Shown piece by piece: positions 35,764 through 44,395 of a stretch of 64,000 nt of DNA; the first letter of the stretch is position 1, and each line of letters begins with the position of its first letter. The notes under the pieces are model-generated. The model was not told the DNA's origin. It worked only from the letters and a program-made list of their open reading frames with translations, and ran no database searches. A program made the position numbers and the translations under genes. Origin of the DNA: Pseudomonadales bacterium (GTDB lineage Bacteria > Pseudomonadota > Gammaproteobacteria > Pseudomonadales > Azotimanducaceae); NCBI GenBank assembly GCA_028285415.1, contig JANQPF010000001.1, forward strand, positions 124,001-188,000, given 5' to 3'.

Positions 35764-36879
35764 ATGAGCGATAGCCCTTCTGTATTAATTCACGAACACG
35801 GCGTCGCCGGTGGGCTGCACGTCGGCCAGGCAGTGCTGAACGTCGAGGCAACGCTGAATTCGCTCAGCCTGGAGATGATCCGCCTGCTGGACGCGGCCCT
35901 CCAGGGCTGGGCGGATCGCGAGGATGTGTGTGCGGTCATCATCACGGCCGCGGGCGACAAAGCGTTTTGTGCAGGCGGAGATATCCAGGCGCTCTACCAC
36001 GCCATATCCGCCAATCACGAGGCTGGGAGCGTCGTAGATGACTACCCGTTCCGCTTCTTCGAGGAAGAATATCGCCTCGACTTCCGCATCCACACGTTTC
36101 CAAAACCCGTTTTGACGCTGGGCCACGGCATTGTCATGGGCGGTGGCCTGGGCGTGCTGGGCGCTTCAAAATTCCGCGTTCTGACCGAGCGTTCGCGTCT
36201 TGCGGTGCCTGAGATCACCATTGGGCTTTTCCCCGATGCCGGGGCGAGCTGGACGCTGCGGAACATGCAACCCAACCATGCTGCCGTGCTCGGCCTGACC
36301 GGTGGCCATGTCAACGCGGCTGACGGCCTTGTCACCGGGATGGGGACACATGTCGTTGCGCACGGCGAACGTGAAGAATTCCTGCAACGCTGTCTTGATC
36401 TTACCTGGCAGGGTGAGCAGGAAGCGGACGCGGCGATGCTTGCCGCGTGGCTGGATGCCTCACCGGCACCGGAGTTGCCGCCAAGTGAGCTCAGCGCCGT
36501 TCCCGATCTCGATTTCGATTATGAAGATTTGACTGCGGCCGTTGCGACCGTGGCCGCTTTGGCCGAGCGGTCAGATTGGCTGGGCAGGGGCGTAAACAAC
36601 TTGCTCAACGGCTGTCCCGCAACCGCAGGCATTGTGCTCGAGCAGCTGCGCCGGGTGCCTGCCATGGACCTCGCGGATACGTACCGAATGGAGCTCACGG
36701 TGGCGACCCACTGTGCGCAGAACCCGGATTTCCGTGAGGGGGTACGAGCGCTGTTGATCGACAAAGACAATGACCCGCAGTGGCAGTATGGAAGCGTCGA
36801 AGCGCTGCCGCGGGAATACGTGCTCAGTCACTTCGAACCGCCGTGGCCGGAACATCCGCTGGCGGATCTGGGCGCGTAA
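35764..36879 (+). CDS. 3-hydroxyisobutyryl-CoA hydrolase
   Basis: At 371 aa this crotonase-superfamily protein is longer than a plain hydratase and has the HIBCH features: AFCAGGDIQALYH (first oxyanion segment), GHGIVMGGGLGVLGASKFRV, and PEITIGLFPDAGASW with the catalytic Glu/Asp pair. The C-terminal extension with DNDPQW is also characteristic. It frees 3-hydroxyisobutyrate from CoA in valine breakdown. It begins 2 bases after the enoyl-CoA hydratase stop. Confidence 0.9.
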   Translation: MSDSPSVLIHEHGVAGGLHVGQAVLNVEATLNSLSLEMIRLLDAALQGWADREDVCAVIITAAGDKAFCAGGDIQALYHAISANHEAGSVVDDYPFRFFEEEYRLDFRIHTFPKPVLTLGHGIVMGGGLGVLGASKFRVLTERSRLAVPEITIGLFPDAGASWTLRNMQPNHAAVLGLTGGHVNAADGLVTGMGTHVVAHGEREEFLQRCLDLTWQGEQEADAAMLAAWLDASPAPELPPSELSAVPDLDFDYEDLTAAVATVAALAERSDWLGRGVNNLLNGCPATAGIVLEQLRRVPAMDLADTYRMELTVATHCAQNPDFREGVRALLIDKDNDPQWQYGSVEALPREYVLSHFEPPWPEHPLADLGA

Positions 36880-36898
36880 CACCACTAGGAGAGGACAA

Positions 36899-37798
36899 AT
36901 GACAACGGTTGGTTTTGTGGGACTGGGCAACATGGGTGGCCCCATGGCGGCTAATCTCCTCGGTAAGGGATTCACGGTCAAAGCGTTTGATCTCGTCAGC
37001 GACCTGGTGGCGGCTGTGGAAGGTGCAGAAGCTGCGGATAGTGCGGCGTCCGCAGCGACGGAAGTTGATGTCTTCATCAGCATGCTGCCGGCCGGTCAGC
37101 ACGTGCGGTCACTTTACATCGGTTCGAATGATCAGCCAGGCGTGCTCGACGCCATGTCGCCGGACACGCTCATCATCGACTGCTCGACGATCGATCCGGC
37201 GAGCTCTCGTGCCGTCGCCGCAGCAGCCGCGGAGCGCGGTATCCAGATGCTCGACGCGCCGGTATCCGGTGGCACTGCCGGGGCGCAGAACGGCACGCTG
37301 ACGTTTATCGTCGGTGGTGCTGCCGAGGCGCTGGAAACCGCGCGCCCGGTGCTCGAAGCGATGGGCGCCAACATCTTTCACGCCGGGGATGCAGGCGCCG
37401 GGCAGATTGCCAAAATCTGTAACAACATGTTGCTCTCAGTGCTGATGGCGGGCACTGCCGAGGCGCTCGCGCTTGGCGTCGACAACGGGCTCGACCCGGC
37501 CGTGCTCTCGGATATCATGAAAGTCTCCTCGGGCGGCAACTGGGCGTTGAACGTCTACAACCCGTACCCTGGTGTCATGGACGGCGTCCCCGCGTCGCGC
37601 GGCTACGAAGGTGGCTTTCTCGTTGATCTGATGCGCAAAGATCTCGGGCTTGCCCTGCAAACCGCACAGGCCACCGACAGCTCGGTGCCGATGGGCGCGC
37701 TGGCGCACAACCTTTATCAGGTGCTCCGGCAGAACCACAATGCGGGACGGCTGGATTTCTCCAGCATTCAGTGGCTCTACAAGCCGGATCTCAAGTAA
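36899..37798 (+). CDS. mmsB: 3-hydroxyisobutyrate dehydrogenase
   Basis: MmsB oxidises 3-hydroxyisobutyrate to methylmalonate semialdehyde with NAD+. The Rossmann motif GFVGLGNMGGPMAANL is at the N-terminus, the substrate-binding DAPVSGGTAGAQNGTLTF follows, and the catalytic Lys is K172 in AKICNNM. Length of 299 aa is standard. AGGAGAG precedes the ATG. The third gene of the valine set; the semialdehyde dehydrogenase mmsA is not in the window. Its last 8 bases overlap the stop of the convergent HDOD gene. Confidence 0.95.
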   Translation: MTTVGFVGLGNMGGPMAANLLGKGFTVKAFDLVSDLVAAVEGAEAADSAASAATEVDVFISMLPAGQHVRSLYIGSNDQPGVLDAMSPDTLIIDCSTIDPASSRAVAAAAAERGIQMLDAPVSGGTAGAQNGTLTFIVGGAAEALETARPVLEAMGANIFHAGDAGAGQIAKICNNMLLSVLMAGTAEALALGVDNGLDPAVLSDIMKVSSGGNWALNVYNPYPGVMDGVPASRGYEGGFLVDLMRKDLGLALQTAQATDSSVPMGALAHNLYQVLRQNHNAGRLDFSSIQWLYKPDLK

Positions 37799-38627
37799 AG
37801 ACGCCCTGCACGGCGCTGACCTCTTCGCGCAGGTCGTCGAACGCTTCTTCGGGGAGATCCGGGGTCAGACCCAGACGACTGAAAGCGGGTGAGGTGGCCC
37901 ATTCCTGATCGGCCAGCTGCTGGTCGGCGTCCATGGTGATCAGACGCGTCGCCGCGCCGACGATGTCTACGTAATCAGCGCTGGCGGCGCTGCGGTTGAT
38001 GTCATGGTAAGCCTCGGGCACTCCGATGATGTCGTCGGCAAAGTTCCACGAGCGCAAAATCATCCCGCCAATGCTTGGATGGATCTGCTCGATGACGCGG
38101 TCGAGCGTCATGCTGTCGCGCAACAGATGGTCGTGCTCTTCCGCCCAGCCGAGAATCGGCAACACGCCGATGCAATGGGTGAGTCCCGCGAGCGTCGCCT
38201 GGTCCGGCCGCAGCCGGGTTTTATGGTTGCACAGAATGCTGCTCCAGGCGGCAACCTCGGTGGAAACGCTCCAGATTTGACGCAGCTTGCGGTCGATGAA
38301 GTCGGAAGTGGCCTGAAACATGTTCTGCATTGCCAGACCCGTGACGACGTTGGCAGAGTGGTCGACCCCCAGCCGGCTGATCGCCTGCCCGAGATCGTCG
38401 ATAGAGCGGGTGGCGCGGAACATGGGCGAGTTGGCGATACGCACGAGCTGTGCCGCCAGCGCGGGATCTTCGGCAACGACCTTCGCCAGGGAAACTGCGG
38501 AAACGAACTCCGACTCTGCCTCCTCGCGGATACGCAGCGCCACTTCAGGCAGCGAAGGCAGTTCGAGTTCGTCTGCGTCGAGCGCAGCGTTGATGTCCGT
38601 CGATATCGATTCGGCGAGATCGGCCAT
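37791..38627 (-). CDS. HDOD domain protein
   Basis: The 278-aa protein is an HDOD-type (HD-related output domain) protein: LPSLPEVALRIREEAES, DPALAAQLVRIANSPMF and ISRLGVDHSANVVTGLAM are the family hallmarks. The catalytic HD metal motif is not preserved, as usual for HDOD, so a signalling or scaffold role is more likely than hydrolysis. No sensor or receiver domain is fused. Neighbours give no clear clue; it is the first of two minus-strand genes after the valine set. Confidence 0.88.
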   Translation of the reverse strand: MADLAESISTDINAALDADELELPSLPEVALRIREEAESEFVSAVSLAKVVAEDPALAAQLVRIANSPMFRATRSIDDLGQAISRLGVDHSANVVTGLAMQNMFQATSDFIDRKLRQIWSVSTEVAAWSSILCNHKTRLRPDQATLAGLTHCIGVLPILGWAEEHDHLLRDSMTLDRVIEQIHPSIGGMILRSWNFADDIIGVPEAYHDINRSAASADYVDIVGAATRLITMDADQQLADQEWATSPAFSRLGLTPDLPEEAFDDLREEVSAVQGVFT

Positions 38628-38742
38628 GAGGGGGAGTTCCGTGGGTTGTCGCTCCTTTGAGTATAGAAGCTCCTGCGGCGGTGACCGGCTGGCGGCCCGT
38701 GAGAGGTGTGTCCGCCGTCACACTTTTCAGCCCGCGGGCGCG

Positions 38743-39429
38743 TCAGACCCGGGTCACCGCCAGGCCCCGGCCATCCTGGCTGACCGAAACCACACAGTCG
38801 TGCTGTTCGTAGCCCTCGCCGATTACCGGCGCAGGGCCCGTAAACGTGAACGTTGTCAGGCGGCGTTTGACCTCACCGCGATGTTGCGCGCGAGCGACAA
38901 TTTCCTGCCCCAGATAACAACCTTTGTCGAAATCCACCGCGCCTGCCGCGTCCAGACCAAGCATCTGCGGCAGGAAGGTTTCGCTGACCGGCGCGCTGAC
39001 GAAAGCAAACCGGGCGTCGATCAGCTTGCTCTGCAGCTTGGCGCACAGGTCTGTTGCGGTCGTCGCAGGGGTCGGGCGCTCGGGTACGAGCGTTGCGTGA
39101 ATGTCTTCATGGAGCAGGAATTGTCCGGACGTCGCCACCTGCACCGCGCCGTCGACGATACTCAGGTTGCATTTGGAAAACGTCACGTAAGGCTTTAGAA
39201 AGGCGATCACACGCTCGGCGAGACTCGCGTGCACGATGAGCGCCACCCCGTTGTCGTGAGCAATGGCCCAACCGCTTGCCAGGACACGTCCCTTGAGCGT
39301 GCACAACGCCATGGGTGTTGCCTGCCTTGCGTTGATACGTCGGCAGTCGCAGGTCAGATACCCCTGCAGAAAGTCTTCGGCGCCGGGGCCGGTCAGCTGT
39401 AACCAGGTGACGTCAGGCCAATCTTGCAC
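38743..39429 (-). CDS. ygfZ: Folate-binding Fe-S maturation protein YgfZ
   Basis: YgfZ (IBA57-like) helps assemble or repair certain [4Fe-4S] enzymes using tetrahydrofolate. The diagnostic KGCYLGQEIVAR motif is present near residue 170-180, with LQLTGPGAEDFLQGYLTCD at the N-terminus. At 228 aa it lacks much of the third domain present in E. coli YgfZ (326 aa). It is divergent from sdhE, the same arrangement as in E. coli and Pseudomonas. Confidence 0.93.
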   Translation of the reverse strand: MQDWPDVTWLQLTGPGAEDFLQGYLTCDCRRINARQATPMALCTLKGRVLASGWAIAHDNGVALIVHASLAERVIAFLKPYVTFSKCNLSIVDGAVQVATSGQFLLHEDIHATLVPERPTPATTATDLCAKLQSKLIDARFAFVSAPVSETFLPQMLGLDAAGAVDFDKGCYLGQEIVARAQHRGEVKRRLTTFTFTGPAPVIGEGYEQHDCVVSVSQDGRGLAVTRV

Positions 39430-39575
39430 GGCAATTTCTCCTGCTGGATCCCGGAAGGACCCTCACTGTTTTCTCACATGCGCAGGTATTATCCTGCAGC
39501 ACCCGTCGGCGATCGCCTGCCGCGGGCTCGAGGCGAACGCAGTATAAACACCCCCTCGCACACTGTGGAGTACCA

Positions 39576-39830
39576 TTGGAAATCCCTGCAGATTTGAAAC
39601 ACATCTACTGGCGCAGTCGTCGTGGCATGCTCGAGCTTGAGCTCAAGCTGGTGCCGTTTGTGCGCGACGAATACCACAACCTCCCGGCTGAGGAGCAGCA
39701 GGCCTACGAGGCGATGCTCGGCGAAGAAGACTGGATGCTGTACGACTGGATCCAGGGCAAAGCGGAGCCTGAAGATCCGACGACGCGCCGGCTCGTCGCC
39801 AGAATTGTCGCTCACACAGGCACGCTTTAG
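39576..39830 (+). CDS. sdhE: Succinate dehydrogenase flavinylation factor SdhE
   Basis: SdhE (YgfY) promotes covalent FAD attachment to SdhA. The 84-aa protein has the essential RGMLELEL (R-G-x-x-E) motif near residues 16-23 and the EDWMLYDWIQG segment. It starts with TTG 39576, with GTGGAG 8 bases ahead. The following ygfX overlaps its end by 26 bases. Confidence 0.93.
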   Translation: MEIPADLKHIYWRSRRGMLELELKLVPFVRDEYHNLPAEEQQAYEAMLGEEDWMLYDWIQGKAEPEDPTTRRLVARIVAHTGTL

Positions 39831-40185
39831 CTTCGGCTTCGAACCTGCCCGCGCGCGTCTTGCCGCCAGCATCGGCTGGCTTGTGCTGCTGGCCCTGACG
39901 GCTCATTTCTGGCTCGGCCTTGCCGGCGTGGGCGGGACGATGGTCCTGGCTACCCGCTCGCTGCGATTGCAGCTGCGGAGCAGCCGACGGCAAGTTGTCA
40001 CGTTGCGGGCCGAGACGCTGAAGCAGGTGTGGGCACTGCCCGGGGTCGTGTGCATCGAATACGCCGAGGCGCAGCGTTTGTGGCTATTTGCCGATGAGTT
40101 GGAGGCGCCGGTGTGGGCTGCGCTCCGTCAATTCCTGAAACTGTCGTTGCCGCGTCAGGCGCTCGGCCTCAGCATGTCGAGGTGA
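39805..40185 (+). CDS. YgfX/CptA-like membrane protein
   Basis: A 126-aa protein with two adjacent hydrophobic helices ([21 protein letters not shown] and [11 protein letters not shown]) and a basic soluble end ([27 protein letters not shown]). This is the layout of YgfX, the inner-membrane partner of SdhE also named CptA, reported in E. coli as a toxin-like inhibitor of cytoskeletal proteins. TTG 39805 is a guess that overlaps sdhE by 26 bases; no better start exists. Its last 31 bases overlap nadB in antisense. Confidence 0.75.
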   Translation: MSLTQARFSFGFEPARARLAASIGWLVLLALTAHFWLGLAGVGGTMVLATRSLRLQLRSSRRQVVTLRAETLKQVWALPGVVCIEYAEAQRLWLFADELEAPVWAALRQFLKLSLPRQALGLSMSR

Positions 40186-41771
40186 TCGATACTGCCGGGG
40201 AACATGATCGTATCCTGTGGCGGGTCCACGATGTCCGGGTAGTCGAGCGTGAAGTGCAGGCCCCGGCTTTCGTGGCGTTTGGTGGCTGAGCGCACGATGA
40301 GCTCGGCCACGTGGACCAGATTGCGCAGCTCGATGAGGTCGTTGGTGATGCGGTAGTTGGCGTAGTACTCGTTGATTTCCTGCTTCAAGAGGTCAATGCG
40401 GTGTTGCGCGCGCTGCAGGCGCTTGTTGGTGCGCACAATGCCGACGTAGTCCCACATGAAGCGACGCAGCTCGTCCCAGTTGTGGGCAATCACCACCGAT
40501 TCGTCGGAGTCGGTCACCTTTGATTCGTCCCAGTGCGGGAGGTTGGGCAGATCGAACGGCCGGTCCAGCTGAGCGGCGATTTTGAGCGCCGCGTTCTGCG
40601 CAAAGACCAGACATTCGAGCAGCGAATTGGATGCCAGGCGGTTGGCGCCGTGGAGTCCGGTGCAGCTGACCTCGCCAATGGCATAGAGATTCGGCAGATC
40701 GGTGCGCCCGTGGCGGTCGACCAGCACACCGCCGCAGGTGTAATGGGCCGCCGGCACGACGGGTATCGGCGCCTCCGTCACGTCGATGCCGAATTCGTAG
40801 CAGCGGCTGGCAATGTTGGGAAAGTGGGTCCGTACAAACTCGGCCGGTTTGTGGCTGATATCGAGATAAAGGCAGTCCGTTCCCAGGCGTTTCATCTCGT
40901 GGTCGATGGCGCGCGCGACGATGTCGCGTGGCGCAAGCTCTCCGCGCTCGTCAAACTTGTGCATGAAGCGCTGTCCGTCAGGCAGGCGCAGAATGCCACC
41001 TTCGCCGCGCACGGCCTCGGAGATCAGAAAGCTGCCGGCCAGGGGATGATAGAGACAGGTTGGGTGGAACTGATTGAATTCCATATTGGCGATGCGACAA
41101 CCCGCCCGCCAGGCCATCGCAATACCGTCACCGGTGGAGCTGTCGGGATTGGAGGTGTACAGGTAGACCTTGCTGGCGCCGCCGGTTGCGAGCACGACAA
41201 AGCGGGCCTGGAATACCTCAACGTGGCCCGTGGTGCGATTGAGCACATAGGCGCCCGCGCAGCGGCTGGGATAGCGCCCGAGCTTCGACAGGTTGATGAG
41301 ATCAATGGCCAGCCGGTCGTTGATGAGCTCTATGTTCGGATGGTCCAGCACCCGCTCGGTCATCGTCTCTGTGAGCGCCCGGCCGGTGGCGTCCGCTACG
41401 TGCAGCACGCGGCGCTGGCTGTGCCCGCCCTCGCGGGTGAGGTGGTAGGCGTTGTCTTCCTGGTCGAAGGCCACCCCCCAGGAGGCCAGCCGGGCAATGA
41501 CGGCCGGCGCGTTCTGGACGACCATGTCGACGATGCCCTCATCGCACAGGCCCGCCCCGGCATCCAGAGTATCGCGGACGTGATCGGCGAACGTGTCTTC
41601 GGGGTCGGTGACGGCGGCAATGCCGCCCTGCGCCCAATGCGACGATGCGCTGGTGATGTCGCCTTTGCACAACACCGTGACGCGCGCATGCTCGGCCAGC
41701 TGCAGCGCGGCGGCGAGCCCGGCCGCGCCGCCGCCGATGACGAGGATGTCTGTGGAAAAGCGCTGGGACAT
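40155..41771 (-). CDS. nadB: L-aspartate oxidase
   Basis: NadB oxidises L-aspartate to iminoaspartate for NAD synthesis. FAD binding is seen at [17 protein letters not shown] (residues 11-27); the catalytic region contains [21 protein letters not shown] and [15 protein letters not shown], and the C-terminus [10 protein letters not shown]-like ending marks the succinate dehydrogenase/fumarate reductase flavoprotein fold. Length of 538 aa matches E. coli (540). It faces the rpoE operon, as in Pseudomonas nadB-algU. A TATACT box on the minus strand (41800-41805) may be its -10. Confidence 0.97.
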   Translation of the reverse strand: MSQRFSTDILVIGGGAAGLAAALQLAEHARVTVLCKGDITSASSHWAQGGIAAVTDPEDTFADHVRDTLDAGAGLCDEGIVDMVVQNAPAVIARLASWGVAFDQEDNAYHLTREGGHSQRRVLHVADATGRALTETMTERVLDHPNIELINDRLAIDLINLSKLGRYPSRCAGAYVLNRTTGHVEVFQARFVVLATGGASKVYLYTSNPDSSTGDGIAMAWRAGCRIANMEFNQFHPTCLYHPLAGSFLISEAVRGEGGILRLPDGQRFMHKFDERGELAPRDIVARAIDHEMKRLGTDCLYLDISHKPAEFVRTHFPNIASRCYEFGIDVTEAPIPVVPAAHYTCGGVLVDRHGRTDLPNLYAIGEVSCTGLHGANRLASNSLLECLVFAQNAALKIAAQLDRPFDLPNLPHWDESKVTDSDESVVIAHNWDELRRFMWDYVGIVRTNKRLQRAQHRIDLLKQEINEYYANYRITNDLIELRNLVHVAELIVRSATKRHESRGLHFTLDYPDIVDPPQDTIMFPGSIDHLDMLRPSA

Positions 41772-41896
41772 GTGCCACTCAAGTCCGTACGAACCACCTA
41801 GTATATAGGGCCGTAGATCGGCAGAATATGCCCGCTTCGCGGCGCGTTGAGCGCCACCGGCAGGCGGTCTGGATTGCAGGGCGCAGAATGTTCAAT

Positions 41897-41956
41897 GCTG
41901 AGGAAGCTGAGAAGGCAAGCAAGCTGAGAAGGTAGTAGCTGAGTAGAGTGGCTGAG
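41897..41956 (+). repeat. Five GCTGAG repeats in the rpoE leader
   Basis: GCTGAG occurs at 41897, 41906, 41923, 41938 and 41951 (the last inside rpoE codons 2-3). Within this, AAGCTGAGAAGG is repeated exactly at 41904-41915 and 41921-41932. Spacing is irregular (9, 17, 15, 13 bases). Meaning unknown; could be a regulator-binding array or simple slippage. Confidence 0.6.
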
Positions 41957-42541
41957 GATACCGACAAGGAACTCGTCAAGCGGGTGCAGAAAGGCGATCA
42001 AGCGGCGTTCGATATGCTGTTTGCGCGCTATCAGACCAAGATTCTGAATCTCATCTCCCGCTACGTGCGTGACTCTGAAGAGGTGCAGGACGTGGCCCAG
42101 GAGGCGTTCATCAAAGCGTACCGCGCATTGCCGCGGTTCCGTGGTGACAGCGCGTTTTATACCTGGCTGTACCGCATTGCGATCAATACCGCCAAGAACC
42201 ACCTGGTCGCCCGCAGTCGCCGTCCGCCGGCGATGGACGTCGACATCGACGATGCAGACTATCGCGACGATGCGCAGATGCTCCGCGAGGCCGAAGACCC
42301 GGAGTCGGCGTTGTCCCGGGACCAGTTGAAGGAAACGATTAATACGGCATTGACGGATCTGCCGGATGATTTGCGCAGCGCGCTGACGCTGCGCGAATTC
42401 GACGGGCTCAGCTACGAGCAGATCGCGGACATCCTGGAGTGCCCGGTCGGCACGGTGCGCAGCCGCATATTTCGCGCCCGGGAGTTTGTCGATCAACGCA
42501 TGCAGCCGCTGCTGAAGGGAGAGGCGGAGGAATCGAACTAA
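41948..42541 (+). CDS. rpoE: Extracytoplasmic stress sigma factor RpoE (AlgU)
   Basis: Sigma E directs envelope stress genes. Region 2 shows DQAAFDMLFARYQ, DVAQEAFIKAYRALPRFRGDSAFYTWLYRIAINTAKN; region 4 shows LREFDGLSYEQIADILECPVGTVRSRIFRARE. The 197-aa length is usual. It starts with GTG. Five GCTGAG repeats precede it; a sigma-E-type autoregulated promoter (GGAACTT-N16-TCTGA) was not found in the 176-bp upstream gap. Operon: rpoE-rseA-rseB-rseC-mucD. Confidence 0.97.
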   Translation: MAEDTDKELVKRVQKGDQAAFDMLFARYQTKILNLISRYVRDSEEVQDVAQEAFIKAYRALPRFRGDSAFYTWLYRIAINTAKNHLVARSRRPPAMDVDIDDADYRDDAQMLREAEDPESALSRDQLKETINTALTDLPDDLRSALTLREFDGLSYEQIADILECPVGTVRSRIFRAREFVDQRMQPLLKGEAEESN

Positions 42542-42672
42542 TGACCTCAATCCGGGTCATAGATGGGGAGCCGGGAGCTTGCTGCCGGTGGAGTCGGGAA
42601 CAAGTGCCGCCGCACGGGCGTGAAGCGCCGGAAGCAGCATCAGAAGCAGCATCAAAAGCTGCATCAAAATAA
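42541..42672 (+). CDS. Possible 43-aa ORF between rpoE and rseA
   Basis: The ATG at 42541 shares its A with the rpoE stop (TAATG), a typical coupled start. The 43-aa product has two adjacent cysteines, basic and proline residues, then ends in the repeats EAAS-EAAS-KAAS-K, encoded by three near-identical 12-base repeats (42631-42666). I do not recognise it; rseA follows rpoE directly in most relatives. It may be a real small protein, or merely open by chance across a repeat expansion. Confidence 0.35.
   Translation: MTSIRVIDGEPGACCRWSREQVPPHGREAPEAASEAASKAASK
42631..42666 (+). repeat. Three tandem 12-base repeats
   Basis: GAAGCAGCATCA occurs twice in tandem (42631-42642, 42643-42654), followed by AAAGCTGCATCA (42655-42666) with two changes. 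In frame with the small ORF it encodes four-residue repeats. Confidence 0.75.
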
Positions 42673-42687
42673 GATGGTGGTGGCACA

Positions 42688-42706
42688 AAGCTGCTGAACG
42701 CAGCTT
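42688..42706 (+). promoter_or_regulatory. Hairpin before rseA
   Basis: AAGCTGC (42688-42694), loop TGAAC and GCAGCTT (42700-42706) form a perfect 7-bp stem 24 bases before the rseA ATG. TTATAAG at 42719-42725 could be a -10 box. It could modulate relative expression of sigma factor and anti-sigma factor. Confidence 0.4.
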
Positions 42707-42730
42707 CAATTGCAACGGTTATAAGATGAT

Positions 42731-43360
42731 ATGTCGGAACAACTGAGAGAGTCCTTGTCGGCCGCGATGGATGACGAAGCGGATGCTTTTGAGCTCAGGC
42801 GCGTGCTCGATGAGGCAAAGGTCGATGAGGCGCTGCGTGAGCAGTGGCATCGGCTGCATATGGTGCGCGACGTCCTGCGCGATGAGGCGGCAAGCTATCA
42901 TCCGGAGCTCCGTGATCGGGTCTGGGCTGCACTCAACACGCCCGACGAAGGTGACGCAGAAACTGCGGAACTTGTCCTGGCGGAAGCATCCGGTAAGGCG
43001 GGTGGCGCGCGCAGCCCCTGGCTGGGTCGTATTACCGGAGCCGCAGTGGCGGCTACGGTTGCAGCCGTGGTGGTCTTCACGGGCGGCAGCTTCGACGATG
43101 CCGGTGAAGCACCGGCGCTGGTCGACAATACGCCGGCGGACCTGACCCCGGTCATGCACCAGCAGGTGCAACCGGAAGACCTGCAGAGAGTAGACGGGCT
43201 CATGCTCCACCATTTCCAGAATCAAGCAATCAATTCGCCCGGCGTACAGTCGTTCGTGAAGCTTGCCACCTTCCGCAATGCGCCGGTGCTGCCGCCCGCG
43301 CGGCCGCAGGCCGGTCCCACGCCGCCACCGGCGGCTGAAGGAGATTCCCCGGCGCCATGA
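42731..43360 (+). CDS. rseA: Anti-sigma-E factor RseA (MucA-like)
   Basis: RseA is an inner-membrane protein that sequesters sigma E until cleaved by DegS/RseP-type proteases. The cytoplasmic N-terminus (MSEQLRESLSAAMDDEADAFELRRVL) is the sigma-binding RseA_N domain. A single membrane segment ITGAAVAATVAAVVVFTGG lies near residues 100-118, and the periplasmic domain has VDGLMLHHFQN and a proline-rich end. It is 209 aa; E. coli RseA is 216. RseB overlaps its stop (ATGA). Confidence 0.93.
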   Translation: MSEQLRESLSAAMDDEADAFELRRVLDEAKVDEALREQWHRLHMVRDVLRDEAASYHPELRDRVWAALNTPDEGDAETAELVLAEASGKAGGARSPWLGRITGAAVAATVAAVVVFTGGSFDDAGEAPALVDNTPADLTPVMHQQVQPEDLQRVDGLMLHHFQNQAINSPGVQSFVKLATFRNAPVLPPARPQAGPTPPPAAEGDSPAP

Positions 43361-44382
43361 CTCGCACGGTGCCGATGCGTCAGTGGTTGCTTGGCGGGCT
43401 GTTGCTCAGCCTGGTGTGCATCTCGAGCGCCCGGGCTGAAGACCATGGACCCTCACCGCAGGAGCTCCTGCGGCGTATGGACGCGGCGTTCGTCAACCTG
43501 AGCTATGACGGCGTCTTCAGCTACTTCAGCGGTGAAGACCTGGCAAGCTTGCGGGTGGTTCACAAGGTGATTGATGGGATACGCAGGGAACGTCTGGTGC
43601 ATCTGAACGGTGCGCCCCGTGAGATTGTCCGTCACGGCGACAAAGTGTCCTGCATCGTCATGCCGGGCGACGATCTGCTGGCCGTGGAGAAGAGTATTCC
43701 GGCCGGTCCGTTTGCGCGTGCGTTCGTCCGTCAATTCGATCGTATCAACGACAGCTACATGGTCGACAACTCCGGTGAAGGCCGTGTTGCCGGCCGTCTG
43801 GCGCGCCGGATTGCGGTCAGCCCGAAGGACAGCCACCGTTACGGATACCGGCTCTGGCTCGATCGCGAAAATTCGCTCCTGCTGCGCTCGGAGCTCGTCG
43901 ATCACAATGGCGAGAAGCTCGAAATTTTCATGTTCAACCAGGTACGTTTTGGCGACGACGTGCAACCTGCCGCGCTCGAAACGATGCAGGTGGAGGGCTC
44001 GATGGTGAGTCATCTCACGCTGAAATCAGTACCCCTGAACGCGCTTTCGCCGCAGGCTGGCGAGCCGCCTGCCGGGCAGTGGCGTACACGCTGGCTGCCG
44101 CCTGGTTTCGCCATGGCCTCGGACGACAGACGCCATAAGCCCGCGTCCGGTGAGCACGTCACGAGTCTCATGTACAGCGACGGTCTGGCCGCGTTTTCAC
44201 TGTTCATCGAACCGATGCCCCGCCGCGGTGCAGCGCGCATGGTCTCGCAAAACGGCGCCACGGTGGCGATGACCCACGCGGTGGAGAGCGCCAAAGGCTA
44301 CTATCTGGTCACGCTGGTGGGCGAGATCCCTCTGGATACGGCTCAGGCAATTATTGAGACCGTATATCTAAAAGAGATCTAA
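43357..44382 (+). CDS. rseB: Periplasmic regulator RseB (MucB-like)
   Basis: RseB binds the periplasmic part of RseA and blocks its cleavage until it senses LPS or misfolded lipoproteins. A signal peptide ends near SSARAED. The body matches MucB/RseB: LLRRMDAAFVNLSYDGVFSYF, ERLVHLNGAPREIVR, LWLDRENSLLLRSELVD and the C-terminal WLPPGFAM domain. Length of 341 aa fits the family (E. coli 318). The ATG overlaps the rseA stop. Confidence 0.94.
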   Translation: MTRTVPMRQWLLGGLLLSLVCISSARAEDHGPSPQELLRRMDAAFVNLSYDGVFSYFSGEDLASLRVVHKVIDGIRRERLVHLNGAPREIVRHGDKVSCIVMPGDDLLAVEKSIPAGPFARAFVRQFDRINDSYMVDNSGEGRVAGRLARRIAVSPKDSHRYGYRLWLDRENSLLLRSELVDHNGEKLEIFMFNQVRFGDDVQPAALETMQVEGSMVSHLTLKSVPLNALSPQAGEPPAGQWRTRWLPPGFAMASDDRRHKPASGEHVTSLMYSDGLAAFSLFIEPMPRRGAARMVSQNGATVAMTHAVESAKGYYLVTLVGEIPLDTAQAIIETVYLKEI

Positions 44383-44395
44383 GTTACTGAATATT

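Noticed and set aside
42631-42666. CRISPR-like array
   Set aside because: Three 12-base tandem units without spacers; far too short and in frame with an ORF.
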